NCBI GenBank assembly: GCA_029817715.1
Contig: JARUPY010000189.1
Location: forward strand, 868,001 to 932,000
DNA from: Melastoma dodecandrum
Lineage: Eukaryota; Streptophyta; Magnoliopsida; Myrtales; Melastomataceae
Direction: 5' to 3'
Length of the DNA stretch: 64,000 nt
Part shown: positions 44,870 to 57,784 of the stretch, in pieces
Layout: each line of letters begins with the position of its first letter
Position numbering within the stretch: the first letter of the stretch is position 1
The notes under the pieces: model-generated
The model's database searches: none
What the model was told of the DNA's origin: nothing
What the model saw: the letters and a program-made list of their open reading frames with translations, nothing else
Made by a program: the position numbers and the translations under genes

Positions 44870-46799
44870 ATGGCTGCCGGAACACCAGCCCTCCTCCTCC
44901 TACGCTCTCCCTCCACCCCAATTCTTCCCAGAATCAGCCACTCGCTCCCTCTCTTTGGCACTCCTCGGCGCAGCGGAGGAGGGGGGGCTCTTTCCTCCCG
45001 GGCGTGCTCCACGGAGACGTTCGTAGGGAGGGTGGACCTCCCGAGGAGGGAAGGGAACGTCTCCTTGCTTTCCTTCGGGGTTAACAGCTACAGCAGCGAC
45101 GACGAAGCAGAGGATGTGGAGGTTGTTGAATCTTCTAGAACCGAAGGGTCCGCTTCTTCTTCTTCCTCCTCCTCATCATCGTCTTCCTCGGAGGAGGTGC
45201 TGTCGGCGATGCTCCCCTTTGTCGTCGCCCTCACCGCGGCCGCTGCCCTCATGCAGCCCTCGACGTTTACCTGGTACTATTGGTTGTTGGTCCTTAAGAG
45301 TCTCCGCCTCTTTTGCTTGGGGAGGGTGGGGGCAGGGCATCGATGTCAACGAGGAATGTTCGTTAGTTGGTAATCAATAGAAATTTCGTGCTCGAAAATG
45401 AGCGGTGAACCAGCGTTCAATTCTCCTGCTGGGCATCGTCATCGGAGTTGTGAATAAAGTAAAGCTTGTGTCTTTTTCTGATGCCATTTGATTAGTCGAG
45501 TCTTTGTGTGTGAGTGAAGGTTTTTAGCTTTTCCTCGGTCTTTGACTGTGTTTTGATGAGAATTCTTACATGAACCTATGTTTATGGTTCGGCTAGTCTG
45601 TTTTTTCATCCCAGAGTCTTGTCTGATCTCATTGCCGATGAAACATTGAATTTCTGCTGCCTTAGTTTGTTTTCGTGATCGTGACGGTTGAGTTTTGTTT
45701 CAGGGTATCCAAAGAATTGTATGCTCCCGCCCTTGGTGGGATTATGTTATCCATTGGGATCCGGCTGTCCATTGATGACTTCAGCCTCGCTTTCAAGAGG
45801 TAACAAGGCGATTGATATAGTCGCCATGGAATGCTGCTATCGCAGTTGGGGGGTTTCTATTGGGAGCAAGATCTTTAACATATTTTCTTGATTGTTGTTT
45901 GTTACGTCCAGCAGGCCTTTGCCGTTATCCGTCGGGTTTATCGCACAGTATGCCCTGAAACCGGCCCTCGGGGTACTCATCGCGCAGGTGTTCGGGATGC
46001 CTCGGATTTTCTGTGCCGGTTTCGTGCTCACGGCTTGTGTTGCGGGGGCTCAGCTGTCGAGCTACGCGAGCTACCTGAGTAAAAGCGACGTTGCATTGAG
46101 CATCTTGCTTACTAGCAGCACTACGATCGCTTCCGTGGTTGTTACCCCTCTATTGACTGGCCTTCTGATTGGTTCCGTCGTGCCGGTGGATGTGGTCGCC
46201 ATGTCCAAGTCGATATTACAGGTGGTTCTCGTTCCCGTTTCTCTTGGGCTGTTACTCAATACTTACGCGAAGCCGATGGTGTCCGTCGTTCGACCGGTGA
46301 TGCCTTTTGTCGCAATGATATGCACTTCATTGTGCATTGGGAGCCCGCTCGCCATTAACCGCAGCCAAATTTTGTCGAGGGAGGGGTTGCAGCTAGTTCT
46401 TCCCATAGTGACGTTCCACGCCGTGGCATTCACCCTGGGATACTGGGTCTCGAAACTCCCAGCCCTGAGGTATGTAGTAGTCTTTCGTTTGTCATTACAT
46501 CGACAGATGCAGTGTGAACTGGATGATCTCAGTCGGGCAATGCGTTCTTGTGTCTTCTTAGGCATGATGAGGAAGTGAGCAGGACAATATCGTTATGCAC
46601 GGGGATGCAGAGCTCAACGCTAGCAGGCCTACTCGCGACTCAGTTCCTAGGCAGCAGTCACGCAGTCCCACCGGCTTGCTCGGTCGTGGCTATGGCCATC
46701 ATGGGGCTGTGCCTAGCCTCATTCTGGGGGAGCGGCCTACAGATCAAGGAGCTGCCCTCGCGAGTCCTGCCGCAATCCGGGTCGGCCGTGGGAGTTTAG
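44870..46799 (+). CDS. BASS3: Plastid bile acid:sodium symporter-family transporter (BASS3-like)
   Basis: Four exons (44870-45273, 45704-45799, 45915-46469, 46562-46799), in phase, give 430 aa. The N-terminal ~95 residues are rich in Ser/Arg/Pro and resemble a chloroplast transit peptide. A poly-Ser run (about 14 residues) precedes the first helix. About nine hydrophobic segments follow, with the family motifs GGIMLSIGIRLS, ACVAGAQLSSYASYLS, LLTSSTTIASV and CTGMQSSTLAGLLA (the sodium/substrate crossover regions). It is expected in the inner envelope of plastids. By eye it is closest to BASS3 of Arabidopsis, whose substrate I cannot state; BASS1 is the alternative. The upstream GTG (44849) is not used as a start. 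Confidence 0.88.
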
Positions 46800-47385
46800 C
46801 ATTAGGATCTTATGTTATACACGGTTGAACAGAGTTTAGAGCTAACACTACATAGGGGAAAAGTGTTATACATCATGGGAAGAGGTTAAAAAGGAAAAAA
46901 AATGCCCCCGATTTTTTTAAAATTTAGAGGAGTCAATTTATTCCCATCATTTTCAGTAGGATGAGATAATTATTTTTATTTCATTAAATATTAATTATGT
47001 AAATTAGTTCAGGTCCCAAAGAGGGGAAAAAAGAAGAAGACAAATCAAATGACAGAGAAGACTCTATTTGCAAATTTTTTGGAGGAGTTGATATTTTTGA
47101 AACTAACGGACAAAAAATGTCAGGTGCGGACAGGGTGTCTATGTTTCCCCTTCCCTTCCACGTGGCATTCGCGTGTATTATTATCAATGCCCGAATGTTT
47201 CTTTTTTTTTCAGATGAACTGAATTTGCAGGACGTCAAACCAAATTTAGATTCATATATAATATGCCAAAAATATTTTAGATTCCCCCTTCTAGGGTGTC
47301 AATCAACATGCTTCTTTCATAATATACAAGGGGGTGGCGTGGCCAAGGGACTTTTGTCAAACCTGAACGGGATTGTCCGCGGCCA
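46800..47385. other. Intergenic region between BASS3 and fimbrin 3' ends
   Basis: AT-rich, convergent 3' UTR space. No gene seen. Confidence 0.6.
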
Positions 47386-50300
47386 CTAAATGCTGCTTCC
47401 ACTGTCTGTCGACGATTCGGAGCAGGAGTCGTCAGCGGCCGAGCTTGAGGACATGTCCTGCTGGCTACTGGCATCGATGTCCGGTGTTGCAGGGGCTCTT
47501 TCTTCCGCTGGTTGTTTCGAGAACCAGTACATGATGCTTGCGGTTAACGTGAGGATCATCTTCTGGTTCACCTGAGATTATGCACACACACCACGCCAAT
47601 TGATGTTTAAGTAGCTCATACAGCGGGCGGTCCGGAGAGGGGAGACAGTGGGGGGGGCGAACCTCGGTTATATCCTCGGGAAGTAGAAATATTGAGCAAC
47701 CGAGTTTCCTCGCAATGCTTATGATGTAACTGGCATTCATCTTCTTTTCTTCATCTAGACCATCCATTTAAAGAAAAGAGTGTTTTGACGTAGCCGGCCA
47801 TATTCAACAGAGGAAACACTTTTCGAAACTTACCGGTAACACCGCGTGTGACAAGACTCCAATTCACTGCTCTCGGTTGCACGGCACTCAGGAGCTCGAG
47901 GAAGAAATTGCCATTAGACAAGCTTTTATCCTGCCAAACCAAGCACCATTCTCAAGAAACTAGCAGGGCACAGCACATGATGGACGCATCAAAAATTGGG
48001 GGAGAGTACCTTGAAGCTCATCATGCGACTTTTACTTCCGGATCCTCGGACTTTGTTGTTCGCCCACTCCAGGATATCAACATCGTTGATCTCCTTCCCA
48101 TTGGAATGAAATCGCAAGTTCTTTAGTAGCTGGAGCATATTGCATCGCATCAGCTGCCACAGATAGGCTGTAGAAAATGTTAATAGCCAAGGATTTGTAT
48201 TGGAGGGAGTAGTGAAGTAAGGGAGGCCTACCGAGAATCAACTTCTTGTTCCCCTGAACGATGTCATTTCCGGCAACATTGACCAGGGAGAACTTCAACT
48301 GCTTCCCAAGTTTCACAACTTGATTGCAATTCTCTACTTTCTTGAATGGCATTTTGATGGGTGGTTTATTGGCAATCTTCCAGTTAACAATTCCCGGAGA
48401 TATTTTGTCGAGTGTCTCGAGCAAAACCCACCTTCAATAGAAGGTAAAGATATCAGTGAGCGAAAGACGAAGCCTAGAGATGTCCAGGGAAATGCGATTC
48501 TCCATAAGCGAAAAACTCTACCCGTTTCTGAGATCTTCGAAGACATTGTCCACATACATAGAAGGTCCTAGACTGTTGATCCAAAAGCGAAATGCTTTCT
48601 CTTCTCTTGACAGCTGGTTGTCCTCCAGAGAACCTTCTGTAAAGGATATCTGTTTTGTTTGTCTTAGTCCATTCCTGCACAGAGAAAGAGCGAACCAAGT
48701 TACGAATATGTGCCGATACATTTCTCACTGTTAAAGCATATGTCATCCTCTGCTGCAGATTTAAGCATTCTGTTCCTTAACGGCCAGTCTACCATTATGA
48801 AGGACACATGATAACGTTAGCTAGAAGTTTCTAGCCTGAGATGACAATACAAGATATCATGCTTATCTGCAAATATCTATCTAGCAAAGATTCTCTCAAA
48901 ATTTCCTTGGCTACCTGTGTTGGAAGATATGTGCTACAAATGCAAGGTTCAAATTAGGGCATCCTTCCACAATGTCTCTTTCAGTTAGGTATCTTTTGCA
49001 TCCCATCCTATCTGCATGCTGAAGAACTAACTTTGCTCGTTGTAAAGCATCTTTTACTTTGAAAATGGATGAATTGACATGCTCTGGTGCCAACACATTT
49101 AAAAGGTGTGCGTAGGCTTCGGCATCCTGCAACGTAATTTTCAGAAAGAGGCACTCAGTTACAGTAGAAAAACAACCATCTTTTAATAATCTTTCCACTC
49201 GTTCTGACACTAAAGACATGATAAAATACAGGATATAGCAGGGTGGACGATCTTGAACTACTACTATAGATACGCAGAAGATGCATAAGTAAAAAGTATA
49301 ACAAGCTTACCTTTACATCAGAAGAAAAGTTTGTAACAATCCTCTTGTATTCTGATTTCTTTAAATGAAAATTCATCCACCTCAACAAGATCTTTTCAGG
49401 AGGTAGACTCATCAACTCTTCAACATCCTTTTAACAATCAGAAATTGGAAAGCAATCATAAGGCAAGGACGTTATAAAGGTATGTCCTACTTAGCCCTCA
49501 TTGAGAACTAAAATTTCACCTTCCTGTCATCTACCAACTCCACCAGCTCAGGTGTTTTCTTAAGGTTGAGATCTGCTAGTAGTTGTATCTGGGAAAATAC
49601 CGTGTCCATGTTAACTTCATGCTCAAATTATAAACCAAAAATACAAATGACATTAACCCATCATTCCTGACTAAACACCCTTTTTATTTAAAAAAATATC
49701 TGACCTTGATTATCTGTGAGATCACGCCAAGCACAAGATGCCGCTGAAGATAAAAACAAGACAATTAGCAGTAAGGTGCTGACTGGACAAGGAAAAGATG
49801 GAATGAATGGGCAACACTCCACAAAAAGCTGAAGGATGTCGTCTTTTAACTTTTAGAAAGTAGAACAATCAAAGGTAATCTCAAAACATTTACATAAGAA
49901 CGGGTAATCTAAAAGGAAAAAAGCTGTTCTGTTTGTAAGAAAATTGCTTCCGAATTTAATAGAAGCATACATGGAACATTATCATCCACCAAAACGCCTA
50001 CAATTCTTTAGTCAATGAATAATATGAGTGTATTAGAAGTTCAGAACTGAGAACGCTTCAAAGGGACAATAAAAATATAGCCAATAAATGACCACAGCAA
50101 CCAGACGAAACTTCTGAGGTGCATGGAGCAGCACAACCACAGAAACTGGTATTTCAGATTATCAGTCTAGATCGATTCATACCCTTCCTTCAATGAAATC
50201 CTCGTTTCCTATGTTTACAACTGTGCAACCAATAGCCTTTGCGGAATTGAGACAAAGTGTGTGATTTTCATTTCTTTCCCAGGGATTCAGCAGACTTTTG

Positions 50301-51351
50301 GTGTTGATTGCCCGCTCATCAATTGTCCCAGGAACCGCCACATTGATGAGCTTGCTGCAGGTCAGAGAAAAAAAATCTCGTTTCTGAAGACACTTGTGAA
50401 TTGAGAAACAACCAAGAGAATACCGCCATTGATTACCATAGAAGAACGCCATCCTTCGCTATCTCAAAGAGATCGTTTGTTGAGGAGTCTATAGGTAGAT
50501 ATTTCTTCAAGAATTCATCGTCCTTCAGGTAGTTGTTGATATGTGCAACATATGATGCCTTCTCAGATTCACTTATCGTATGTAAGAGGGTCGTGGTAGC
50601 AGCTTTTAGGAAGGCGGACGAATTCTTCGCACCACTTCCCATTCTTGCACTTGCGTGCGCTTGTAACTTCAAGTACACCTGTCGTGAAAGAGTTCATTGA
50701 AAGTGTTCCCAAAAAGGACGGGAACCATAAACACAAAAAAATGCAAAAAGGTCTCTATGCTCTTATATAGAATATTAGGGAAATATCACCATCCAAGATC
50801 GACTTCGACCTCAACAACTATCACCCAAAATTGAGACCTTCATTGAGAAAAAAGATGAGAATGTCGTCGGCAAGACGTACCCTGAGGAAGAGCTCGAAGT
50901 CGACTTCGTCCTGCATATTCTGGTAAACATCCTGAATGAAAGCTCCTCTCTCTCCTTCCGTCAGATTCTCTCCGACCACCTTCAATCTCGACATCTTCGA
51001 AGGCAAATCTCCAAGGGTGAGCTTCCCGCTGTCTCTCCTCATACTCACGAACTGCAATCGACCATCGCAACATCACATCGCGCATTCGACAAATCAACCG
51101 CCAAAAAAGAACAGCGGCAAGAAAAATCTCAGGCCACGATAATAATCCATCAATACTAAAGATCGAAAGCTCATCCGGACAAATCAAGAAAAACATCAAG
51201 CATCAAAATCCAGATAAAAACCATCAACACTCCTCCATCGGAGCTCATCGTGACACGGATCTACCTGAGTCTTCAAGCTGCGCAGCTCGACCTGAGTGAA
51301 CTGATTCTGCAACCATGGATCCGACACCAGGATCCCGACGTAGCCCGACAT
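47386..51351 (-). CDS. Fimbrin (actin-bundling protein)
   Basis: Fourteen exons on the minus strand: 51351-51265, 51051-50881, 50678-50437, 50354-50183, 49743-49705, 49588-49520, 49427-49311, 49126-48915, 48674-48522, 48431-48232, 48167-48010, 47930-47834, 47754-47663, 47571-47386. All are in phase and give 664 aa. The N-terminal [20 protein letters not shown] and four calponin-homology domains (about 120-240, 265-370, 390-500, 510-620) are those of plant fimbrins, which cross-link actin filaments into bundles. Recognisable CH motifs are [40 protein letters not shown] and [13 protein letters not shown]. The tail after the last CH domain is short (about 40 residues), Ser/Asp/Glu-rich and acidic, unlike the long tail of FIM1. 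Which paralogue it corresponds to is not decided here. Confidence 0.95.
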
Positions 51352-53150
51352 TCTCCTCCTCTCTCACTCCGATTGCAAGGGAGCTCTGTATCTTAGTCCT
51401 TCTCCCTCCCTTATCCGATCCGCCAAGAGAGAAGAAAAGAAAAGGATATGAAAGAGGTTAGTTAAAACGGAATCGGAGCTCCTTCTGTTGCTCTCTGCTC
51501 CGGCGATTGATTGATATTAGCCAAACCCGAAGTGGAGGACGAGTAAGTCTGCAACTGCGTCGTAGTGGGGATTCAAAAACGATGCCGTCCTTCTGACTAT
51601 CCTACCCCTGCTCTTCCAACGAAATTCTCCCTGATTGTTTCCAAATTGAGGGGTATTTTAGTAATTTCATATTCCGGGGAGGCCCACACGTGCGGGGAAT
51701 CTGCTGAGGTTGCCTCTGTTATTCTTTATTATTCTTATTTACCCAACGGCTACTACTCCCTCCCTCCCTCACTCACTCACTCACTCATTGTCATAATTTA
51801 ACCTTTTTTTATTCTTACTTTGATGATTTAACAATTCCCTCCTCCTTATTTACATAGCAATAATGAAAGTCTTAAAAGGGAGAAGAAGGATGATGAGGAG
51901 GAAATTACACCGTGCTTTTGGGTCAAACAAAGCAAGGAGTGAAACGGATTGCATGTGATGATGATTGATGATACGAGGACATGTGAAATTTTGTTTAGTA
52001 ATAAAAAGAAAAGAAAAATATGTGACTCGTTGTTGAATTATCATGTCATGCACAAAGTTATAAATCCTCACACCAACCACATGTGTGTACATTACATGCA
52101 TTCCCAAATTTTATCCATTCACTTGTGTTAGAGTTTTTACTTATTTTAATCCCAAAAAGAATTAAAAAAAAGGGGGATTGCTGGATAGCACACACCTCAT
52201 AGTTGTTTAATAATAATATTATTATTATTCTTTGAGTTGGTTGGGTGGAAAAGGGGGGTTGTGTTGGGGGAGTGTCGAGGTCTCTCTCTCTCTCTCACAC
52301 ACATGGAGAATGATGGCACTGAGACATGGCATGTGACCCAAATCAGTTCCTTTCTTTCTTTTGTTTAAAAGAGAAAGAAAGCTTTTTCTGATGTGAAGAT
52401 TGGTGGTGGGAGGGGAAGTTTTGACAAGTTGCCTGAAAAGGGAAGAAATTAGTGGTGGTGGGGTGCAATCTATTTGCCGGGGGGAGTTCTTGAGAAGAAG
52501 AAAGGTTGGGTTGGGTTAAAGTTAATTGATGTTTTTGGGTGATGATTAGGTGATGGTGTGATTGGTGATTGGGTCTGGAACGGGACATGAGATGTCTCCT
52601 AATCAGGATTTGTTTAGGTTATTAGGAGTTTTCCTGTTTTGGGATTAGTGGGAAAGGAAGGTCTTCGGTTGAAACCAAACCGGATCGTTCGTTTAGTGGG
52701 GGTGATGATTGGGCTCTTCTACCGGCAGAACCAACCTTTCCCAAACTTCAAGTTACGACAAAATGTGTTGGGTTGCAGAAAATGGAAGAGGCCCAGAACT
52801 AGGGAGAGAGCCCCAAAATCATACGTTGTCATAAAACCACATGTAAAGAGAGGGGAGTCGCCGTGTGTGGCAATCGAAACCACGACCACAGTCCTCCAAA
52901 ATAAAAATTCGACAAATATTTAATTCAATTAATTTATCAATTTTACATTTCTATTCACTATTACTGTTCACTTTCGCTGTTAAATATTTAGATTATCTGA
53001 AGTATGTTTAAACTTTTCTTCATTACGTGTAACCTAGACCCCTCTCAAATCTTTCCAGTCACGTCACTCGTTCCACTCTTCTTCTACCTCAGTCCACCTC
53101 AACTCCCATCCCAAAACCCCCACCATCCGCCGCCACAGACGACGGCGAAG
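51352..53150. other. Intergenic region with simple repeats
   Basis: Holds the fimbrin promoter/5' UTR, a (CTCA)n run near 51764-51786, a TAA/ATT-rich run near 52210-52230 and a TC/CA run near 52280-52300. No gene is supported; the small ORFs have no recognisable motifs. Confidence 0.55.
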
Positions 53151-53567
53151 ATGATACCGTCGGAGCTCATCCCCGGGTCTTCCGCCCTTACATCTCCTCA
53201 TCTGTCTTCGCCCCTTTGTTCTCCTCTCCCACTAGGTTCCACCCTCTTGTATGGCGATGCCGCCGCCGGCGTAGTTACCGTTTCTTCGCGATCCTCCTCC
53301 AGGGATAGTGCTGCCGCAGGATTCTCCCATAATCTTCTGATTTCGCTTTCCCTCATCCCAACCGCCTTCTTCCTGCTTGACCTCGAGGGTGCCCCCGTCG
53401 TAACCGTACTCACTGTGGGGCTCATGGTCGCCTACATCCTCGATTTCCTTGTCTTTCAAGTCGGGATCCTTCTATGCCCTCTAGTTCACCCTCGTCCCCT
53501 CTCAAATCTCCTCTTCCTTGATTTAGTGATAGTATACATAGGAAAAAAACGTTTAAAGATACGCTAA
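53151..53567 (+). pseudogene. NEF1-like N-terminal fragment
   Basis: An open frame of 138 codons. It begins with a Ser/Pro-rich stretch, followed by SHNLLISLSLIPTAFFLLDL and a segment with VTVLTVGLMVAYILD. This block resembles the N-terminal region of NEF1 (no exine formation 1, a multi-pass plastid membrane protein needed for pollen wall formation). NEF1 is more than 1000 residues and has many exons; here the similarity ends after about 105 residues and AT-rich sequence follows. It is therefore a truncated duplicate. The identification rests on memory of the family. Confidence 0.5.
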
Positions 53568-54256
53568 ATAATGCAAACTTTTCAAAAACGGCCCGGTTAA
53601 ATTAAAAAGTAAAATTAAAATTAAAAAATTTTGAAATAATACGTTAAAATATAAAATTAAAAAATTAATTAGACTAAATATCAATATTTTATTAAAAATT
53701 ATGTAAAAAAGCTTAGTACCAGATTGTGTTTAGAACATGATTTTCGGGTCAGCGTCGTGTATGGGGTGGAGGCCTCTGGATATGTATCGTTTCGTTGGGG
53801 TTCAATCCAATCCACTGTCAATACTAGTAGTAAGTCTCTGACCATGGAATGATGGATGATGTAACATGCAAAGATTGAAAAGCGCCGTGACAACTGTTCA
53901 CTCAGTGCAGTAACCTTGAAACAGAAAAAGCTTTGACAGTACTCGCAGTTGAATTGTGTATATCTGGAGCCTTTACTCATCTGCAAATCTCATTTTGCCA
54001 TCTTTCCTTCTCTCTCTCGATCTTTCACCAAAGTTTCACTCTTTAAATCCACTCTTTCCCTTCTTTTCACCACCTCTCCCTTTATTCCCCTGCCCCCACA
54101 TGCTTCGCCTTCGCTTTGCTTTGCTTTTCGAATTCACCCAGAATCTCTCAAACCAATGAAGCATTTTCCCCCATGCACGATATAGAAAAAGGACCCTTTG
54201 ATCTAAAAATCCTACTGCCTACACCACCCCAGACTTCTCTCCCAGATCTCTCACAC

Positions 54257-54865
54257 ATGGATGTTAGCAAGCACGTTATTTTATGCGTTCCTCTTTGTGT
54301 GTTGCCCTTTTGTCGATGACCCAGTTCATATCTTTGTAGGTCTACAACAAGAAGAGGACCGGGCCGCGTATCCCTACATTCGGTAGCTGGGAGAGCTAAG
54401 ACGGAATCCTGTTCACTACCTACTTTGAATCCGCTGGCCAGCGTGTTTTTTGCCATTACAGTTATTCCGGCGACGGCAACCTTGATCACTGCAGTTACAG
54501 TGCTGCCATTCCTTTCCCGGTGAGCTGGGTATATACGAGGATGCTCCTCTGTTATGTTGTGCCACGGAGTAGTATCTTTAAATGAAATGACAGTTTGCCA
54601 TCGTAGTTTACTTGCTTGCGTATGGTTGCAGAGAATGGCTGGACGAGTGAAGGATAGTCAAGAAAGTTGGGCCGAAGGGGATGATCTCGAGGGGTTTCCT
54701 AGGACGAGGGTCGCTCGTCTGTCAAGACCGAATTCAAAGCCTGTCGACAAGGACCTGTATCAAATCCCAGTACCGCTCGTGCCCACAAAGGCCAAGAGGA
54801 AGGCAAGATCTCTACCATATCTCGGCATTTTGGAAGATAATGAACTGCGAGCGTTTCTAAACTGA
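54257..54865 (+). pseudogene. NOI/RIN4-like family gene with in-frame stop
   Basis: An ATG at 54257 opens MDVSK. After a probable intron (acceptor TTTGTAG near 54340), the frame reads VYNKKRTGPRIPTFGSWES, which is the start of a NOI (nitrate-induced) domain as in small RIN4-like proteins. A TAA at 54397-54399 then replaces the codon that is normally Cys or similar, and DGILFTTYFESA continues in the same frame. After another likely intron the last exon (about 54632-54865) ends with KPVDKDLYQIP and a Lys/Arg patch, typical of these proteins. The stop would truncate the domain after about 25 residues. RNA editing is not expected in nuclear transcripts, so a pseudogene is most likely. Confidence 0.55.
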
Positions 54866-55500
54866 ATTCATCCATGACTTTCCCTGTATGCAGAAACAGC
54901 GATCCGGGTTCTTAACCAGGTGTTTGCTTCCGGTGATCTGTGTTTGACTTGGTGAAGATATCTGAGCTCTTTGTACATGAAACTTACTCTGGTTTCTCAT
55001 GCAGTCATTGCAGTACGATATGCATGATTTATGCTTGTGCTGTTTCATTTTGCTTTCTCCCCAACACTTTTGTTGAGTAAAAGAAAAGCATGTACTGGTT
55101 CTTTGATGAAATGGGGACCAAAGTTCGACCTATCACATGCAATAGCGACGCATACAAGTGCCCATGTAAAGATTAGAATAGCGAAAAAACAAGGCGGTAA
55201 AGTCGAAGCAAGAAAGCGTATAGACAAAGAGACGCTTCTTTTCACGTTTAGGGATAAGAATTTTCTACTCCTATCTTCATAAAGTAACAAAGCTAACAAC
55301 AGGGCCTTCCCTCACGAGCCTGGAGGCAACACCGAACTGTCGTTATGCTGATGCCAACAATTGTCCACAGTTCTGCTGGGTCTTCTGTAAAGTTAAAAGC
55401 ATCTCCCACAAGGGAAGCAAAGGGCCCTCAGAACCCGTCGAGAATAACACAAGGGTTAAGCCAAGCGACAGTTTGTCCGGCTTATCCGCCCACTCTAAAG

Positions 55501-57124
55501 TCACGAGTCACTTTCACTCCCTGAGAAGTATCTCTGAGCATCGAATGGCTTATTCCGAGATATCTGGTTTTGAGTATCCAAAGCGGTTGGACCATTCATC
55601 GGTGCAAATGCTGTAATTGACATAAGTAACTTTATGAGAAGTCTCGCGATATAGATCATCATACACATATCCCGGAATTGCGAAATCTAGACTAGAGATA
55701 GAGTCAAAGCAAGTTAATATCAGTCAACAAGTGTATAAAATCAAATAACAGATTAACATACCTTTGTCTATCATTCTTCTCTCTCTATCATACTCAAATT
55801 TATCTCGGATTTGATTGACATTTTGCGACGAATCATCTGCCCGGCTCGTAACAAATCCATGTTCCTGCAAAGGTAAAAGAAAATGCCAATGAGCAAGGAT
55901 TATAGTGTGACATGACTCCATGGAAGAAAAGATACACACGGCCAGTAAAGGACCAAAAATAAACTTCCAGTATTGTATCATAACTTTTTCATCCACCAGC
56001 TATCTTCACAAATTTTATAAATGGAGTAGAACTCTGGATTGAGGAGTTTTGGGTGAGTGAAATTTCTTAAAGATAACAGAAAAGAAAATAAGTACCTTCA
56101 CTTGCGCCTTATACGACCTCTGGCTCCTGAAACAAAATGAGATGCAGAAAGACGAGGTCAGATTGTGGTCTCCATTGATCCTTGGAATGGCTAGTCACTA
56201 CACTACAACAGCAGGAACCGATGATATCTACTCGACATCCATCAAATGAACTCTTAGACAAATACATATCAGGCAACTGCAGCACGTCAAAGACAAAAGA
56301 AGAATGTCAGCGACTAGACCTGTACGGATTAAAATCTTGATCATCATCCTCAGCAGATTCGTAGTTAGCATGATCCTGTGCAAGCTTCTTGGAGTATCCT
56401 TCATCCCAATATAATCTTTCCCAATTTTCCCTCATCTCATTATACAACTCCATGTACCTCTTGCACCACGGCTCGTGCTCCTACAGAATGCCCGACAAAT
56501 CAACGCAAACACACGAGCACCAAATCATTCCCACACACTCCAAAGGGAAACTTCATCAAAATATGAAACTCTATAAACAACCAACACGGAGAATCGCCAG
56601 CCACATTCTCTCTTGGTCACTTTTTAATGATCCCGGTGGAACCATTTTTATGTGCCAATCAAATACGACTAGACATTCAGAGCGTCCGCCAAATCACTAC
56701 GCCGGAAATCCCGACAGTCATCAACAACTGCCGCACGAGTGACTCCACCACAATCCGAACCCTAACCAGACGAAAATCGTTCCGAAACATGATTCCGCTC
56801 CGCGGACGGACTACTGCCACGTACCGATTCCTTGAGGACGAGGCGGGTGCGGCGCATGAACTGCTCCCTGAGCTGCTTTCTCCTCCTGTTAGGGATATTA
56901 TCCCTCGGGATGACAAACCGCTCGCGAGGCGGGACGTTCTCGCCGATCTCGTGCATCTCCCCGTCGACAATCCACCACTCCGACTTCTCCTGGGGTTGTT
57001 TCCTCAGGGAGAGGGGTAGGGACTTGGGGCGCCTCCGCGATGACGCCGCGGAGAACCCGCGCATGAGGCAGAGTCCAGGGAGAAGGTTGCGGGCCGCGCG
57101 GAGATGGGACGAGAGCGACTGCAT
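55501..57124 (-). CDS. Conserved plant protein, probably mitochondrial, function unknown (234 aa)
   Basis: Five exons on the minus strand: 57124-56825, 56480-56320, 56126-56096, 55864-55762, 55610-55501. All are in phase and give 234 aa. The first ~40 residues are rich in Arg, Ser and Leu and lack acids, typical of a mitochondrial presequence. The next block is highly conserved-looking (WWIVDGEMHEIGENVPPRER, RRKQLREQFMRRTRLVLKES). Helical, charged segments follow, with EPWCKRYMELYNEMRENWER, an acidic AEDDDQD stretch and IRDKFEYDRERRM. There are no membrane helices. The mix of basic and acidic helices would suit a ribonucleoprotein-associated protein, but that is speculation. The start at 57124 is the first in-frame ATG; a 14-base G run lies just upstream at about 57129-57142. 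Confidence 0.75.
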
Positions 57125-57199
57125 CGCCGCGGGGGGGGGGGGATTTCGTGTCGGGAGGGTTTTTGATCGGAGTTCGAGGAAGAAAGTAATTCCGTCACA

Positions 57200-57784
57200 G
57201 GACTAAATTGAAATACGATGAAAAGATACGAAGAATCCGTTATTTCCTATCTTTTGTGTCCTGAATATAAATAAAACCTCCAACCTTCGAACGTCCCCAC
57301 GGTAAGAAAACCACCCTGGCGGCGACCAATATAAGAACAACAATGGTAATTTCGTTTTCATCGACGTCAGGACCACCGATTAAGGTCCTACCCGAGTTCT
57401 ACACCCCAAAACTACGGCATCTAATCTCAATACATAGAGATTTTGATAAGGTCAACAACACTGCAGCGGTTGATGAAGAAGGGGGAGGTGGATTTATGGA
57501 TCACCTACGATGACAACGGGAATGTTTCTGTTCGCGTCGTAAACGGATCACGTCAACAATATTTGGCACGAACAATAAAAAATAAAAGAACTTGTAAAGT
57601 GGATAGTGGAGAGGTCGTGGACTTGCTGCTGATGCCGTGAATTTACGGACGGGGACAACAGAACCTGATCTCTGATGGAACGATGGACAAGGACGTGGAA
57701 GAAGGTAGAGGCGATTTTTGAAACCAAGGGCCCTACGAGCTCACCCTGATGACGAAATGGTTTGGGTAGGCTGGGAACAGGAAC
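57200..57784. other. Intergenic, no gene supported
   Basis: Short ORFs only. No repeats with clear ends are seen before the LTR fragment. Confidence 0.5.

Noticed and set aside
51764..51786. (CTCA)n run upstream of fimbrin as a possible CRISPR-like or regulatory array
   Set aside because: Plain microsatellite without spacers.
57129..57142. Run of 14 G bases before the start of the mitochondrial-type gene
   Set aside because: A single homopolymer; could be a sequencing artefact, and no quadruplex-type repeated runs accompany it.
56627..57206. Plus-strand ORFs of 117-130 codons
   Set aside because: Antisense of exon 1 of the mitochondrial-type protein; the minus-strand reading has the conserved blocks and splice sites.
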